A stretch of DNA of 64,000 nucleotides from an uncultured Lachnospiraceae bacterium (GCA_910585205.1 CAJUCC010000042.1:1-64000); one strand, 5' to 3'; positions 16,866 to 26,639 are shown, numbered from the stretch's first letter. The notes: generated from the sequence alone by a model not told the origin. Translations and numbers: made by a program.

Positions 16866-18959
16866 ATGGCGAAATATCTGGTTATTGTGGAATCACCGGC
16901 TAAAGTGAAGACAGTCAAGAAGTTTCTGGGCGCGCAGTACGAGGTGGCGGCCAGCAACGGTCATGTCAGGGATCTGCCCAAAAGCCAGCTTGGTATCGAT
17001 GTGGAACACAATTATGAGCCCAAATATATTACGATCAGAGGAAAAGGAGAAATCCTTGCAAACCTGCGCAAAGAAGTAAAAAAAGCGGAAAAAGTATATC
17101 TGGCAACCGACCCTGATCGGGAAGGAGAGGCCATATCGTGGCATTTGCTGCATACATTGAAACTGGAGGGCAAAAAGGTATACCGGATTACCTTTAATGA
17201 GATTACCAAAAACGCGGTCAGAGAGTCGCTGAAAAATGCCAGAGAGATTGACATGGATCTCGTGGACGCACAGCAGGCCAGACGGATGCTGGACCGCATG
17301 GTGGGGTATCGGATTTCGCCGCTTTTGTGGGCGAAGATTAAAAGAGGACTGAGCGCCGGCAGAGTACAGTCGGTGGCGCTGCGCATTATCTGCGACCGGG
17401 AGGAGGAGATCGGTGCTTTTATCCCGGAAGAGTACTGGAGCCTGGATGTGGAACTTGCCGTAAAAGGCGAAAAAAAGCCGCTGAGAGCGAAATATTACGG
17501 TACGGCGGAGGGAAAAAAGACCATCGCTTCGAAAGAAGAGATGGACGCCGTCCTGCGGGAACTGGAGCAGGCGCAGTATCGCGTGGAAGAAGTGAAAAAA
17601 GGAGAGCGCGTGAAAAAGGCGCCGCTGCCGTTTACGACATCCACACTGCAGCAGGAGGCCAGCAAGACATTAAACTTTTCCACACAGAAGACGATGCGGC
17701 TGGCGCAGCAGCTCTATGAAGGGATTGACATCAAGGGCAGCGGAACAGTCGGCGTCATTTCCTACCTGCGTACCGATTCCACGCGCGTGTCGGAAGAGGC
17801 GGCGCGGCTGGCCGGAACCTATATTACGGAGCACTATGGAGAAGCGTACGCCGCTGCCTCAGCAAATGAAAAAAAGAACGGACAGAAAATACAGGATGCA
17901 CATGAGGCGATTCGTCCCACGGACATCAGCCGCACCCCGTATTCTCTCAAAGAGTCTCTGAGCCGGGATCAGTTCCGGCTGTATCAGCTTATCTGGAAAC
18001 GCTTTACGGCCAGTCAGATGGCGCCGGCCAGATATGAGACGACTTCGGTCAGAATCGGCGCGGGACGGCACTGTTTCACGGTGTCGGCCTCACGGGTTGC
18101 CTTCGACGGTTTTATGAGCGTCTATGTAGCGGATGACGGGGAAAAACAGGATAACAATGTGCTGGTCAGGGGAATCGACGAAAATTCGGTTCTTTCGTTC
18201 CGGGCGTTTGAGCCGTGTCAGCATTTTACGCAGCCGCCGGCACACTATACGGAAGCCAGCCTTGTCAGGGCCTTGGAAGAGCTGGGGATCGGCAGGCCGA
18301 GTACCTATGCGCCGACGATTACGACGATCCTGGCCAGACGCTATGTGACAAAGGAAAACCGCAATCTGTATGTGACGGAGCTGGGAGAAGTGGTAAACAA
18401 TATGATGAAATCGGCTTTTCCCAGCATTGTGGATGTGCGGTTTACGGCCAATCTGGAAGCGCTTCTGGATAAGGTGGAGGAGGGGAGCGTAAACTGGAAA
18501 ACGGTTGTTTCCAACTTTTACCCGGATTTGGACGAAGCCGTTGTCACGGCGGAAAAGGAACTGGCGCAGGTGAAAATCGCGGATGAGGAATCGGATGAAA
18601 TCTGTGAACACTGCGGGCGGCGGATGGTGATTAAATACGGTCCGCACGGCAGATTTCTGGCATGTCCGGGCTTTCCCGAATGCAGAAACACCATGCCTTA
18701 TTTTGAGAAAATCGGGATTGCATGTCCGCGCTGCGGCAGGGATATTGTTCTGAAAAAGACAAAAAAAGGCAGAAAATACTATGGCTGTATCAATAATCCG
18801 GAGTGTGACTTTATGGTATGGCAGAAGCCGTCTCCGGTTAAATGCGACAAATGCGGTTCCCTGACACTGGAAAAGGGCAGCAAACTTGTCTGCATCGACG
18901 AAGCCTGCGGAAATATTATGCAAAAACAAAATAATTGCGAAATTTTGCAAAATTCTTAG
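16866..18959 (+). CDS. topA: DNA topoisomerase I (type IA)
   Basis: From ATG 16866 (GGGGAGAAG upstream) the protein has 697 residues. It starts KYLVIVESPAKVKT (TOPRIM), includes the acidic DPDREGEAISWH and the active-site tyrosine Y300 in SYLRTDSTR, and ends with three zinc-ribbon segments: two four-cysteine clusters beginning CEHCG and CPRCG, then CDKCG. The enzyme relaxes negative supercoils. An in-frame extension from 16791 overlaps dprA and is not needed. topA-codY order is typical of the group. Confidence 0.97.
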   Translation: MAKYLVIVESPAKVKTVKKFLGAQYEVAASNGHVRDLPKSQLGIDVEHNYEPKYITIRGKGEILANLRKEVKKAEKVYLATDPDREGEAISWHLLHTLKLEGKKVYRITFNEITKNAVRESLKNAREIDMDLVDAQQARRMLDRMVGYRISPLLWAKIKRGLSAGRVQSVALRIICDREEEIGAFIPEEYWSLDVELAVKGEKKPLRAKYYGTAEGKKTIASKEEMDAVLRELEQAQYRVEEVKKGERVKKAPLPFTTSTLQQEASKTLNFSTQKTMRLAQQLYEGIDIKGSGTVGVISYLRTDSTRVSEEAARLAGTYITEHYGEAYAAASANEKKNGQKIQDAHEAIRPTDISRTPYSLKESLSRDQFRLYQLIWKRFTASQMAPARYETTSVRIGAGRHCFTVSASRVAFDGFMSVYVADDGEKQDNNVLVRGIDENSVLSFRAFEPCQHFTQPPAHYTEASLVRALEELGIGRPSTYAPTITTILARRYVTKENRNLYVTELGEVVNNMMKSAFPSIVDVRFTANLEALLDKVEEGSVNWKTVVSNFYPDLDEAVVTAEKELAQVKIADEESDEICEHCGRRMVIKYGPHGRFLACPGFPECRNTMPYFEKIGIACPRCGRDIVLKKTKKGRKYYGCINNPECDFMVWQKPSPVKCDKCGSLTLEKGSKLVCIDEACGNIMQKQNNCEILQNS

Positions 18960-18986
18960 AATTCAGCGAATTTTTTAGTAAATATG

Positions 18987-19015
18987 TTGCAAAAAGCCAA
19001 CGATTGTATTACAAT
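18987..19015 (+). promoter_or_regulatory. Promoter of codY
   Basis: TTGCAA (18987-18992), 17-base spacer, TACAAT (19010-19015), 75 bases before the codY start. A perfect 14-base palindrome, AATTTTGCAAAATT, lies at 18941-18954 at the end of topA. Confidence 0.65.
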
Positions 19016-19090
19016 GAAGCGGTAGTGAACCGTGATTCATGAATTATGTCTGGAACGGGGGAATTGGATAAGACACAGGAGGAAGTCAAC

Positions 19091-19894
19091 ATGAGCAGTA
19101 TACAATTGTTGGACAAGACCAGAAAGATCGGAATGCTCCTGCACAACAATAATTCCAGCAAAGTCATATTTAATGACATCTGCAATGTGATGCGGGATAT
19201 TTTAAGTTCAAATGTACTGGTAATCAGCAGGAAGGGGAAGGTACTGGGCGTCGGACAGGAGAAAACCGACCGGTTGATGGAGGAAAATGTGGGGGAATAT
19301 ATTGACCCCATGCTGAATGAGCGGATGCTGGGGGTTCTGTCCACGAAGGAAAATGTAAATCTGGAAACGCTTGGCTTTGCGTACGAGGAGGCCAGGAAAT
19401 TTCAGGCGATCATTTCGCCGATTGATATTGCCGGAGAGCGGCTTGGCACATTGTTTATTTACAAATGCAGTGATCCCTATGAGATCAGCGATATTATCCT
19501 CTGCGAATACGGCACAACGGTCGTCAGCCTGGAGATGCTCCGGGCCGTAAACGAAGAGACTGCGGAGGAGGCCAGAAAACTGGCCGTTGTCAGATCGGCT
19601 GTCAGCACACTGTCTTTTTCGGAAATGGAGGCGATCACGCATATCTTTGATGAGTTGAACGGCCATGAGGGAATTCTGGTAGCCAGCAAAATTGCCGACA
19701 GGGCCGGCATTACCCGTTCGGTTATTGTCAATGCACTGCGGAAATTCGAGAGCGCAGGCGTGATCGAATCGCGTTCTTCCGGTATGAAGGGGACCTATAT
19801 CAAAGTGCTCAACGATGTGGTGTTCGGGGAAGTGGAAAAACTGAAAAGACAGAAATTGGAAAAAGGCAGTTTTCAGAATGAAAAAAGCAGATAA
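19091..19894 (+). CDS. codY: Global nutritional regulator CodY
   Basis: From ATG 19091, preceded by AGGAGGA, the protein has 267 residues, close to the family length. It has the N-terminal GAF domain for branched-chain amino acids (LLDKTRKIGMLLHN start) and a C-terminal winged helix-turn-helix (SKIADRAGITRSVIVNALRKFESAG). CodY senses GTP and branched-chain amino acids and represses stationary-phase genes. It has its own promoter and terminator and sits directly before the fla/che operon. Control of motility by CodY is known in relatives, but I see no full CodY box near flgB. Confidence 0.97.
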   Translation: MSSIQLLDKTRKIGMLLHNNNSSKVIFNDICNVMRDILSSNVLVISRKGKVLGVGQEKTDRLMEENVGEYIDPMLNERMLGVLSTKENVNLETLGFAYEEARKFQAIISPIDIAGERLGTLFIYKCSDPYEISDIILCEYGTTVVSLEMLRAVNEETAEEARKLAVVRSAVSTLSFSEMEAITHIFDELNGHEGILVASKIADRAGITRSVIVNALRKFESAGVIESRSSGMKGTYIKVLNDVVFGEVEKLKRQKLEKGSFQNEKSR

Positions 19895-19921
19895 AGTCTT
19901 GAAAAAAGGGATGTTTTTGAG

Positions 19922-19953
19922 AACGGGACTTATAGGAAATAAGTCCTGTTTTA
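19922..19953 (+). terminator. Terminator of codY
   Basis: AACGGGACTTA (19922-19932) pairs with TAAGTCCTGTT (19940-19950) with one G-T pair, seven-base loop, then a T-rich tail. Confidence 0.75.
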
Positions 19954-19974
19954 ATTTCTATGCAGATAAACTTC

Positions 19975-20002
19975 TTGTCTTTTTTCAAAAAAAATATATA
20001 AT
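19975..20002 (+). promoter_or_regulatory. Sigma-A-type promoter of the fla/che operon
   Basis: TTGTCT (19975-19980), 16-base AT-rich spacer, TATAAT (19997-20002), 61 bases before flgB. No sigma-D-type box is visible, which fits control of this early operon by housekeeping sigma. Confidence 0.65.
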
Positions 20003-20063
20003 AGAATAGATAGATATATAAACAGGGATATATTTATTTTCGGATGGAGGGAGAGATACCGGA

Positions 20064-20453
20064 ATGATTAATTCGAATGTATTTAATTATATCAATGTTA
20101 TGGATAAAACACTGGACGCCGCATGGATCAGGAATGAGGTGATTTCCAACAATATTGCGAACGTGGATACGCCGGGATATAAGAGGCAGGATGTGAACTT
20201 TGAACACCAGCTGCGTCTGGCGCTGCGCGATTCGAGATATACGTCGGTGGACGCGAAGGTGGCAAATGTGAAGCTGAATCGGCTCAATCCCCGTACCTAC
20301 ACGGATCACTCCAATTTTTCGTACCGTACGGACCGCAATAATGTGGACATTGATACGGAGAACGTGCTGCTTGCGTCCAATCAGTTGAAATATAATGCCG
20401 TGATGGCGGGTGTTAATCAGGAGTTCTCAAATCTGAAACTTGTTATGAAATAA
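20064..20453 (+). CDS. flgB: Flagellar rod protein FlgB
   Basis: The 129-residue protein has the rod/hook N-terminal motif NNIANVDTPGYKRQDVNF (30-47) and ends in a coiled C-terminal stretch (NQLKYNAVMAGVNQEFSNLK). FlgB forms the proximal rod next to the MS ring. It is the first gene of the operon, preceded by GGAGGGAGAG. Exported without a cleaved signal by the flagellar type III system. Confidence 0.97.
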   Translation: MINSNVFNYINVMDKTLDAAWIRNEVISNNIANVDTPGYKRQDVNFEHQLRLALRDSRYTSVDAKVANVKLNRLNPRTYTDHSNFSYRTDRNNVDIDTENVLLASNQLKYNAVMAGVNQEFSNLKLVMK

Positions 20454-20481
20454 TGATTAAGTAAGAGGGGGAAACTGTAGC

Positions 20482-20925
20482 ATGGGTCTTTTTACATCTT
20501 TTGATATTAATGCGTCAGGACTGACGGCAGAGCGTTTCCGCATGGATATTATTTCCCAGAACGTTGCAAACGCCAATACCACGAGGACATCGGACGGCAC
20601 GCCTTACCGCCGTAAGGTGGTTTCCTTTGCGGAGAAAGAGACACAGACGCCTTTCAGCCGCGTGCTGGACAGCGCCAGAGACAATTATTCCGGGAAGGGC
20701 GTAAAAGTCAGCACGGTGGCAGAGGACACATGGACCGATATGAAGATGGTCTATGATCCGTCTCATCCGGATGCGGACGACAATGGTTATGTGCTGTATC
20801 CCAATGTGAATATTGTCACGGAAATGACCAATGTGATTGATGCCAGCCGTGCTTATGAAGCCAATGCGACGGCGTTCAATGCCAGCAAGGCTATGGCGAT
20901 CAAAGGGCTGGAGATGGCGCAGTAG
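20482..20925 (+). CDS. flgC: Flagellar rod protein FlgC
   Basis: The 147-residue protein shows FlgC features: SGLTAERFRMDIISQNVANANTTR near the start, DPSHPDADDNGYVLYPNVN, and the C-terminal MTNVIDASRAYEANATAF. It is a proximal rod subunit. AGAGGGGGAAAC lies upstream. It follows flgB by 28 bases, as in nearly all Firmicute fla operons. Confidence 0.97.
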   Translation: MGLFTSFDINASGLTAERFRMDIISQNVANANTTRTSDGTPYRRKVVSFAEKETQTPFSRVLDSARDNYSGKGVKVSTVAEDTWTDMKMVYDPSHPDADDNGYVLYPNVNIVTEMTNVIDASRAYEANATAFNASKAMAIKGLEMAQ

Positions 20926-20998
20926 CCTGACCGGGGCGGTATAACCCGGATGACATCCGGCGGATGGTAAAGATATTGCAGATAAAAGGAGAATGAAA

Positions 20999-21328
20999 AT
21001 GGATATCGGATCGCTGTATCACGTAAGCTCCGGCGCCGTCAAAGAGGCGGCAAAACAGACCGGAGCGGCGAAGAGAGCGGAGGCGGCAAAGGAACGGGAA
21101 GACGTTTTCAGTACTGTGCTGAACAATGCGATTGATAATTTACATACAACGAACAGTTATATTTCCGACATGGAAAACGAAGAATTGAAAATTGCACTCG
21201 GGCAGACGGAAAACACCCATGATCTTTCCATCGCATTGCAGAAAGCATCGGCAGCCCTGCAGTATACCGTTGCTGTACGGGATAAGTTTATGGAGGCTTA
21301 TAAAGAGATCATGCAGATGCAGATATAA
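20999..21328 (+). CDS. fliE: Flagellar hook-basal body protein FliE
   Basis: The protein has 109 residues from the ATG at 20999, which sits seven bases after AAAGGAG; an in-frame ATG at 20993 is too close to it. The C-terminal half matches FliE (IALGQTENTHDLSIALQKASAALQYTVAVRDKFMEAYKEIMQMQ). FliE joins the MS ring to the rod and is needed early for export of rod proteins. The first third is variable and alanine-rich. Confidence 0.95.
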   Translation: MDIGSLYHVSSGAVKEAAKQTGAAKRAEAAKEREDVFSTVLNNAIDNLHTTNSYISDMENEELKIALGQTENTHDLSIALQKASAALQYTVAVRDKFMEAYKEIMQMQI

Positions 21329-21348
21329 GGTGATGGGAGTAACGGGAA

Positions 21349-22950
21349 ATGACTGAAAGGTTAAAAGCGATTCCGGTGAAGATTCTGGAATGGTGGAACA
21401 GATTTACTTCTAAACAGAAGACAATTATCATATGTATTGCAGCAGGCGTGATTATTGCACTGGCCATTCTGGTAACGGCGCTGACAAGACCCCAGTATGA
21501 GCTGCTCGCAAACTGTGAGAGCACAAAGGAAGCGGCGCAGATTACGGAATTGCTGGACGGTGCGGGCATTACCTATACCGTATCGGATGACGGTTATCAG
21601 ATTAAGGTACTGCGGGAGCAGTTATCGGATGCAAATCTTTTGCTCGGCGCCAATAATATCCCGGCAGCCGCTTATGGAATCGATAATGTCACAAACGGCG
21701 GATTTTCTTCTACGGAATCCGACAAACAAAAGCGCTATAAGCTCTATCTGCAGGGACAGATGGAAGAAGACCTGCTCCGGTTCGAAGCGGTTAAAAAGGC
21801 GGATGTACAGCTTTCCCTGCCGGAAAACGACGGGACGCTGCTTTCCAAAAACGAAGAATCGTTTGCCAGCATTATTCTGGAGCTGGAGGGAGAGTTTACA
21901 CAGGAAAACGCGGCTGCGATGGCACAGTTTGTTAAAACTGCGCTGGGAAATGAAAATGCCAGCAATATCACCATTTTGGACAGTCAGGGAAATCTTTTGT
22001 TTTCCGGTGAGGATTCCTATTCCGTAACGGGGAACGCCAGCAACCAGCTTTCCGTAAAGCAGCAGGCGGAACGGCTTGTGCGCAGTGAGGTAAAGCGGGT
22101 ACTGCTCGGGACCAACCAGTATGATAATATCGAAGTGGCCAGCAACCTGGCGCTGGATTTTTCATCGACAGAGATCGTAAATCATGATTATACACCCGCA
22201 GAAGGGCAGACACAGGGCGTGTTGAGCCATGAAGCAATCTTCAACGCGGAGAATGTAAACAGTTCGGGCGGTGTGCCCGGTACGGATTCCAACGGCGAAA
22301 ATCTGACGACATACGAAATGCCGGACAGCGACAGTTCCAGCTCCACACAGTCGGAAGAGGAGCGGGATTATCTTCCCAATGAGAGGATTGAGTCACAGAC
22401 GATCCCGCCGGGACTGATTAAATATGACGAATCTTCCATTTCCGTTTCGGCGATTACATATAATGTACAGAGGGAAGAAGATATTCGGAATCAGGGACTG
22501 CTGGACGGAATCAGCTGGGATGAGTATAAGGCAGCCAACGGAGAACGGGTCATGCAGCCCGTGGACGACAATATGATTGACATGGTATCCAAAGCGACGG
22601 GAATCGCGGCGGAAAATATTGCCATGGTTGCCTATGAAGAACCATTGTTTATCGACAAAGAGGGTATGAACATCAGGGCGACGGACGTGATCCAGATCGT
22701 ACTGATTATCATTATTCTCGGACTGCTCGCATTTGTCGTTCTGCGCAGCATGCGGGGCGAGAAAGGCGCGGAGCAGGAGGAAGAACTCGCAGTGGAAGAT
22801 CTGCTGCAGTCCACGCCAGAACCGGAAGTGGAGGGCATTACTGTAGAAGAATGGTCTGAAACACGGAAGATGATTGAGAAGTTCGTGGATGACAATCCGG
22901 AAGCTGCGGCGAATCTGCTCAGGAACTGGCTGAATGAGGATTGGGGGTAG
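21349..22950 (+). CDS. fliF: Flagellar MS-ring protein FliF
   Basis: The 533-residue protein has a membrane segment at about 25-46 and another at about 447-468, enclosing the large periplasm-facing ring domain. YscJ/FliF motifs include LLGANNIPAAAYG, QKRYKLYLQGQMEEDLLRFEAVKKADVQLSLP and a Ser-rich insert (SDSSSSTQSEEE). The C-terminal tail, which binds FliG, ends EAAANLLRNWLNEDWG. FliF assembles the base on which switch and export gate are built. Confidence 0.97.
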   Translation: MTERLKAIPVKILEWWNRFTSKQKTIIICIAAGVIIALAILVTALTRPQYELLANCESTKEAAQITELLDGAGITYTVSDDGYQIKVLREQLSDANLLLGANNIPAAAYGIDNVTNGGFSSTESDKQKRYKLYLQGQMEEDLLRFEAVKKADVQLSLPENDGTLLSKNEESFASIILELEGEFTQENAAAMAQFVKTALGNENASNITILDSQGNLLFSGEDSYSVTGNASNQLSVKQQAERLVRSEVKRVLLGTNQYDNIEVASNLALDFSSTEIVNHDYTPAEGQTQGVLSHEAIFNAENVNSSGGVPGTDSNGENLTTYEMPDSDSSSSTQSEEERDYLPNERIESQTIPPGLIKYDESSISVSAITYNVQREEDIRNQGLLDGISWDEYKAANGERVMQPVDDNMIDMVSKATGIAAENIAMVAYEEPLFIDKEGMNIRATDVIQIVLIIIILGLLAFVVLRSMRGEKGAEQEEELAVEDLLQSTPEPEVEGITVEEWSETRKMIEKFVDDNPEAAANLLRNWLNEDWG

Positions 22951-22958
22951 AAGGATAA

Positions 22959-23966
22959 GTGGCTGATTCGGGATTATCCGGACTGCAGAAGGCGGCAGTG
23001 CTGCTGATTGCGCTTGGGCCGGAGAAATCGTCACATATCTTCAAACATCTGAAAGAGGATGAAATTGAAGAACTGACTTTGGAAATTGCAAATACACGAA
23101 GCATTACGCCGCAGGTAAAAGAAGGCGTGATCGAAGAATTTTATCAGGTCTGTCTGGCGCAGCAGTATATCGCCGAAGGCGGGATCGGATATGCGAAAGA
23201 ACTTCTGGAGAAAGCGCTTGGCGAAGACAAGGCAAGGGATGTTATCGGCAAGCTGACGGCGTCCCTGCAGGTGAAGCCGTTCGAATTTGTGCGGAAAACG
23301 GACGCCTCTCAGCTCCTGAACTTTATTCAGGATGAACATCCGCAGACGATTGCGCTGATTATGTCCTATCTTTCCGCCGCACAGTCGTCTATGATACTGT
23401 CGGCGCTGCCGCCGGAGCGGCAGGCGGACGTGGCGAAACGTATCGCTATCATGGACAGAACAAGTCCCGATGTAATCAAGGAGGTGGAGAAGGTGCTGGA
23501 ATCCAAACTGTCTTCTCTTGTCAACCAGGATTATACGATTATCGGCGGTGTGGATGCCATCGTGGAGATATTGAACTCTGTGGACCGCGGTACAGAAAAG
23601 CATATTATGGAAACACTGGAAATCGAGGAGCCGGAGCTGGCAGACGAGATCCGCAAGAAGATGTTCGTGTTCGAAGATATTTTGCTGCTGGACGACAGAG
23701 CGATTCAGAGAGTATTGCGGGATGTGGAAAATTCCGATCTGGCAATCGCACTCAAAGGTTCCAACGAGGAAGTTCAGAATACGATTTTCAACAACCTTTC
23801 CAAACGTCTGGCTGCCATGATAAAGGAGGACATGGAGTTTATGGGTCCTGTTCGTATGAAAGACGTGGAAGAAGCACAGCAGAAGATTGTAAATATCATC
23901 AGAAAACTGGAAGATTCTGCAGAAATCGTTATTTCCAGAGGCGGAGGGGATGAAATTGTTGTCTAG
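22959..23966 (+). CDS. fliG: Flagellar motor switch protein FliG
   Basis: The 335-residue protein starts at a GTG eight bases after the fliF stop, preceded by AAGGA. All three domains are present, with GLQKAAVLLIALGPEKSSHIF, EHPQTIALIMSYL, ALPPERQADVAKRIA and the C-terminal torque helix region (LLLDDRAIQRVLRDVENSDLAIALKG). FliG transmits torque from MotAB to the rotor. The last residues overlap the start of fliH by 17 bases. Confidence 0.97.
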   Translation: MADSGLSGLQKAAVLLIALGPEKSSHIFKHLKEDEIEELTLEIANTRSITPQVKEGVIEEFYQVCLAQQYIAEGGIGYAKELLEKALGEDKARDVIGKLTASLQVKPFEFVRKTDASQLLNFIQDEHPQTIALIMSYLSAAQSSMILSALPPERQADVAKRIAIMDRTSPDVIKEVEKVLESKLSSLVNQDYTIIGGVDAIVEILNSVDRGTEKHIMETLEIEEPELADEIRKKMFVFEDILLLDDRAIQRVLRDVENSDLAIALKGSNEEVQNTIFNNLSKRLAAMIKEDMEFMGPVRMKDVEEAQQKIVNIIRKLEDSAEIVISRGGGDEIVV

Positions 23967-24783
23967 TAACCTGTTAAAACGCAGATGGGTACAGGTGCAA
24001 ACCGACGAGACGAGAACGATCAACAGCAATATCCTCATCGGGAAACGGATGCAGGAACTGGGAATCGAGCGGGAACCGGAGACGGAAGAGGACGGTTTTC
24101 GCAGCGGTCTGGCGGCCGAAGAGGTGACGGCGGACGGCATTGACGGGCAGAATATTATCAAATCGGAACCGGCGCCGCCGGAACCGGTGTACGAGGGCCC
24201 GAGTCCCGAAGAGTTGATTGCGCAGGCGCAGGCGGAGATCCGGCAGATGCAGGAAACTGCACAGGCGGAGATCAATGCCGCCAGAGCGCAGGCAATCGAG
24301 TCGGGAAGAGAGGAAGGAAGGGCGCAGGGCTACCGTGACGGTGCGGCTGCAGCGGATGCAGAGCTGGCGGAAGCCAGGCGGCAGATGGAAGATACATACA
24401 ATGGCATGATACGGGAGCTGGAGCCGGAGTTCGTGAAACAGCTCACCGGTATCTATGAACATATTTTTCGGGTGGAACTGGGAGAATACCAGAATCTGGT
24501 GCTGCGTCTTCTGGAAGGCTGTATGCAGAAGATTGAAAGCAGCAGTAATTATATCATACATGTGGGACCGGAGGATTATCCCTTTGTCAGCATGCAGAAA
24601 AAAGTACTGATGGAAGTGATGGGAAATAAAAATGCCGCACTGGAGGTTGTGGAGGACGCTACGATGAAGAAAAACGAATGCATGATTGAAGCGGACGGCG
24701 GCATTTATGACTGCAGTCTGGATATGCAGCTCGCAGCCCTTCGCAGAGAGCTGCTTCTGCTCTCCTATGAGGGCGTGGAGTAG
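23950..24783 (+). CDS. fliH: Flagellar assembly protein FliH (export ATPase regulator)
   Basis: The 277-residue protein has an acidic variable N-terminus, a long Gln/Ala/Glu coiled coil (about 90-150; SGREEGRAQGYRDG) and a C-terminal FliH/YscL domain ending near the ALRRELLLLSYEG tail. FliH dimers bind FliI, hold it inactive and carry it to the export gate. The ATG at 23950 has GGCGGAGGGG just upstream but overlaps fliG; TTG codons at 23956 and 23959 are alternatives. Its place between fliG and fliI supports the call. Confidence 0.9.
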   Translation: MKLLSSNLLKRRWVQVQTDETRTINSNILIGKRMQELGIEREPETEEDGFRSGLAAEEVTADGIDGQNIIKSEPAPPEPVYEGPSPEELIAQAQAEIRQMQETAQAEINAARAQAIESGREEGRAQGYRDGAAAADAELAEARRQMEDTYNGMIRELEPEFVKQLTGIYEHIFRVELGEYQNLVLRLLEGCMQKIESSSNYIIHVGPEDYPFVSMQKKVLMEVMGNKNAALEVVEDATMKKNECMIEADGGIYDCSLDMQLAALRRELLLLSYEGVE

Positions 24784-24788
24784 AAATT

Positions 24789-26099
24789 ATGATGGATTTG
24801 TCCCGATATGACAGAGCAAAGGAAAAAGTATATTATCGGAAACTGGGAAAAGTTTTGAATGTGGTCGGACTGACCATTGAGTCGGCCGGACCCGATGCCA
24901 GATTAGCGGACATCTGTTTTATCCATCCCGAAGGAGACAACGGACCGGGGATTATGGCGGAGGTCGTCGGCTTTAAGGATGGCCGGACACTTCTGATGCC
25001 GTATGAGAACACGGAAGGCATCGGCATCGGCAACCTGGTGGAAAATACGGGAGATTCCCTTCGGGTGTCCGTGGGGGATTTTCTTCTGGGGAAAACACTG
25101 GACGGTCTGGGAAGACCGACCGGCAGCGATGTGCGGATACCGCCGGATGCGCCCAGCTACTCGGTGGAGGCGCCGCCGCCGGACCCTATGAGCCGCGCGA
25201 TCATTGATGTGCCGCTGCCGCTCGGTGTCAAGGCGGTGGACGGTCTGATTACCGTGGGTGCAGGACAGCGAATCGGCATATTTGCCGGTTCCGGTGTGGG
25301 GAAATCCACGCTGATGGGTATGTTCGCCAGAAACACAAAGGCGGAGATCAATGTGATTGCCCTGATCGGAGAACGCGGCAGGGAGGTAAGAGAATTTATT
25401 GAGCGCGATCTGGGGGAAGAGGGCATGCGCCGTTCCGTCGTGGTTGTGGCGACATCCGACAAACCTGCGCTGGAACGGAATAAGGCGGCAAAGACGGCGA
25501 CGGCGATCGCGGAGTATTTCCGGGATCAGGGGCGGGATGTGCTGCTGATGATGGATTCCCTGACCCGTTTTTGCATGGCGCAGCGGGAGATCGGTCTGGC
25601 AACCGGGGAACCGCCCGTGACGAGAGGGTACCCGCCGAGTGTTTATTCCGAATTGCCGAAGCTTCTGGAGCGTGCGGGGAGAGCGGCCGTCGGTTCCATT
25701 ACGGGGCTGTATACCGTGCTGGTGGACGGCGATGATTTCAATGAGCCGATTACCGATACGGCCCGGAGTATTCTGGACGGCCATATTATGTTAAACCGGA
25801 AGCTGGCGCATAAAAATCATTATCCTGCGGTTGATATATTGCAGAGCATTTCCCGCTGCATGGGTCAGGTGGCGGAGAAGGAGCATAAGAAAGCCGCCGG
25901 CAAGCTGAAAAACGTACTGGCGACTTACAATGAAGCGGAAGATCTGATTAATATCGGTGCATATAAAAAGGGCAGCAATCCCAATATCGACTATGCAATC
26001 GAAAAGATCAATGCCACGAACGAATTTCTTATGCAGGATGTGGACAGTAAATATACGTTTGAAGAAACCGTGCAGATGTTGGAAAATCTCTATAAATAA
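24789..26099 (+). CDS. fliI: Flagellum-specific ATPase FliI
   Basis: The 436-residue protein has the F1-beta-like fold: Walker A GSGVGKST (167-174), LIGERGREVREF, Walker B VLLMMDSLTRF and ATGEPPVTRGYPPSV. It energises unfolding and entry of export substrates. Two adjacent ATG codons at 24789 and 24792 are both possible. It follows fliH by five bases and precedes fliJ by 14. Confidence 0.97.
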   Translation: MMDLSRYDRAKEKVYYRKLGKVLNVVGLTIESAGPDARLADICFIHPEGDNGPGIMAEVVGFKDGRTLLMPYENTEGIGIGNLVENTGDSLRVSVGDFLLGKTLDGLGRPTGSDVRIPPDAPSYSVEAPPPDPMSRAIIDVPLPLGVKAVDGLITVGAGQRIGIFAGSGVGKSTLMGMFARNTKAEINVIALIGERGREVREFIERDLGEEGMRRSVVVVATSDKPALERNKAAKTATAIAEYFRDQGRDVLLMMDSLTRFCMAQREIGLATGEPPVTRGYPPSVYSELPKLLERAGRAAVGSITGLYTVLVDGDDFNEPITDTARSILDGHIMLNRKLAHKNHYPAVDILQSISRCMGQVAEKEHKKAAGKLKNVLATYNEAEDLINIGAYKKGSNPNIDYAIEKINATNEFLMQDVDSKYTFEETVQMLENLYK

Positions 26100-26113
26100 A
26101 GGATAGGGAACAG

Positions 26114-26608
26114 ATGTCCAAGTTTATATACCGGATGCAGAATATCCTGAATATCAAGGAAAAGCTGGAAACACAGGCGCGTATGGATTTTGGCCTGGCG
26201 ATGGTACGGCTGCATGAGGAGGAAGATAAGCTGGAGGCGCTGCAACGGCGCAAGCTGGGTTATGAGGAGACAGCCAGAGGATCCCTGCGGGATGCGCTGC
26301 ATATCCGGGATATTCGGGAAAATAAAGAAGCCATTTTGCGCATGGACGAATATATGGTTCTGCAGCGGGAAGAGATCCGGAAAGCGGAGCAGAAGGTCGA
26401 GCAGGAACGGCAGAAGCTTCAGCAGTCCATACAGGAGAGAAAGATACAGGAGAAACTGCGGGAAAATGCGTTCGCTGTATTTATGGGAGAGGAAAAAGCG
26501 AGGGAGAGCCGGGAGATCGACGAGCTGACCAGTTATACATATGGGCAGAAAAAGGCGGAAGATTCAGAGGAAGCGAAAGAGGTCGAAGCGGCCGCAGGCT
26601 TAATGTGA
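26114..26608 (+). CDS. fliJ: Flagellar export protein FliJ
   Basis: The 164-residue, highly charged, almost entirely helical protein starts MSKFIYRMQNILNIKEKLE, the usual FliJ opening, and continues as coiled coil rich in Glu, Arg and Gln. FliJ forms the central stalk of the FliI hexamer and couples it to FlhA. Sequence is weakly conserved in the family; position after fliI strengthens the call. Confidence 0.88.
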   Translation: MSKFIYRMQNILNIKEKLETQARMDFGLAMVRLHEEEDKLEALQRRKLGYEETARGSLRDALHIRDIRENKEAILRMDEYMVLQREEIRKAEQKVEQERQKLQQSIQERKIQEKLRENAFAVFMGEEKARESREIDELTSYTYGQKKAEDSEEAKEVEAAAGLM

Positions 26609-26639
26609 GATAAGGAGCGGCGGACAGCCGGGGAGGAAT

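Noticed and set aside
19950..19975. CodY box upstream of flgB
   Set aside because: Only a partial match to AATTTTCWGAAAATT (AATTTC then unrelated); too weak to claim.
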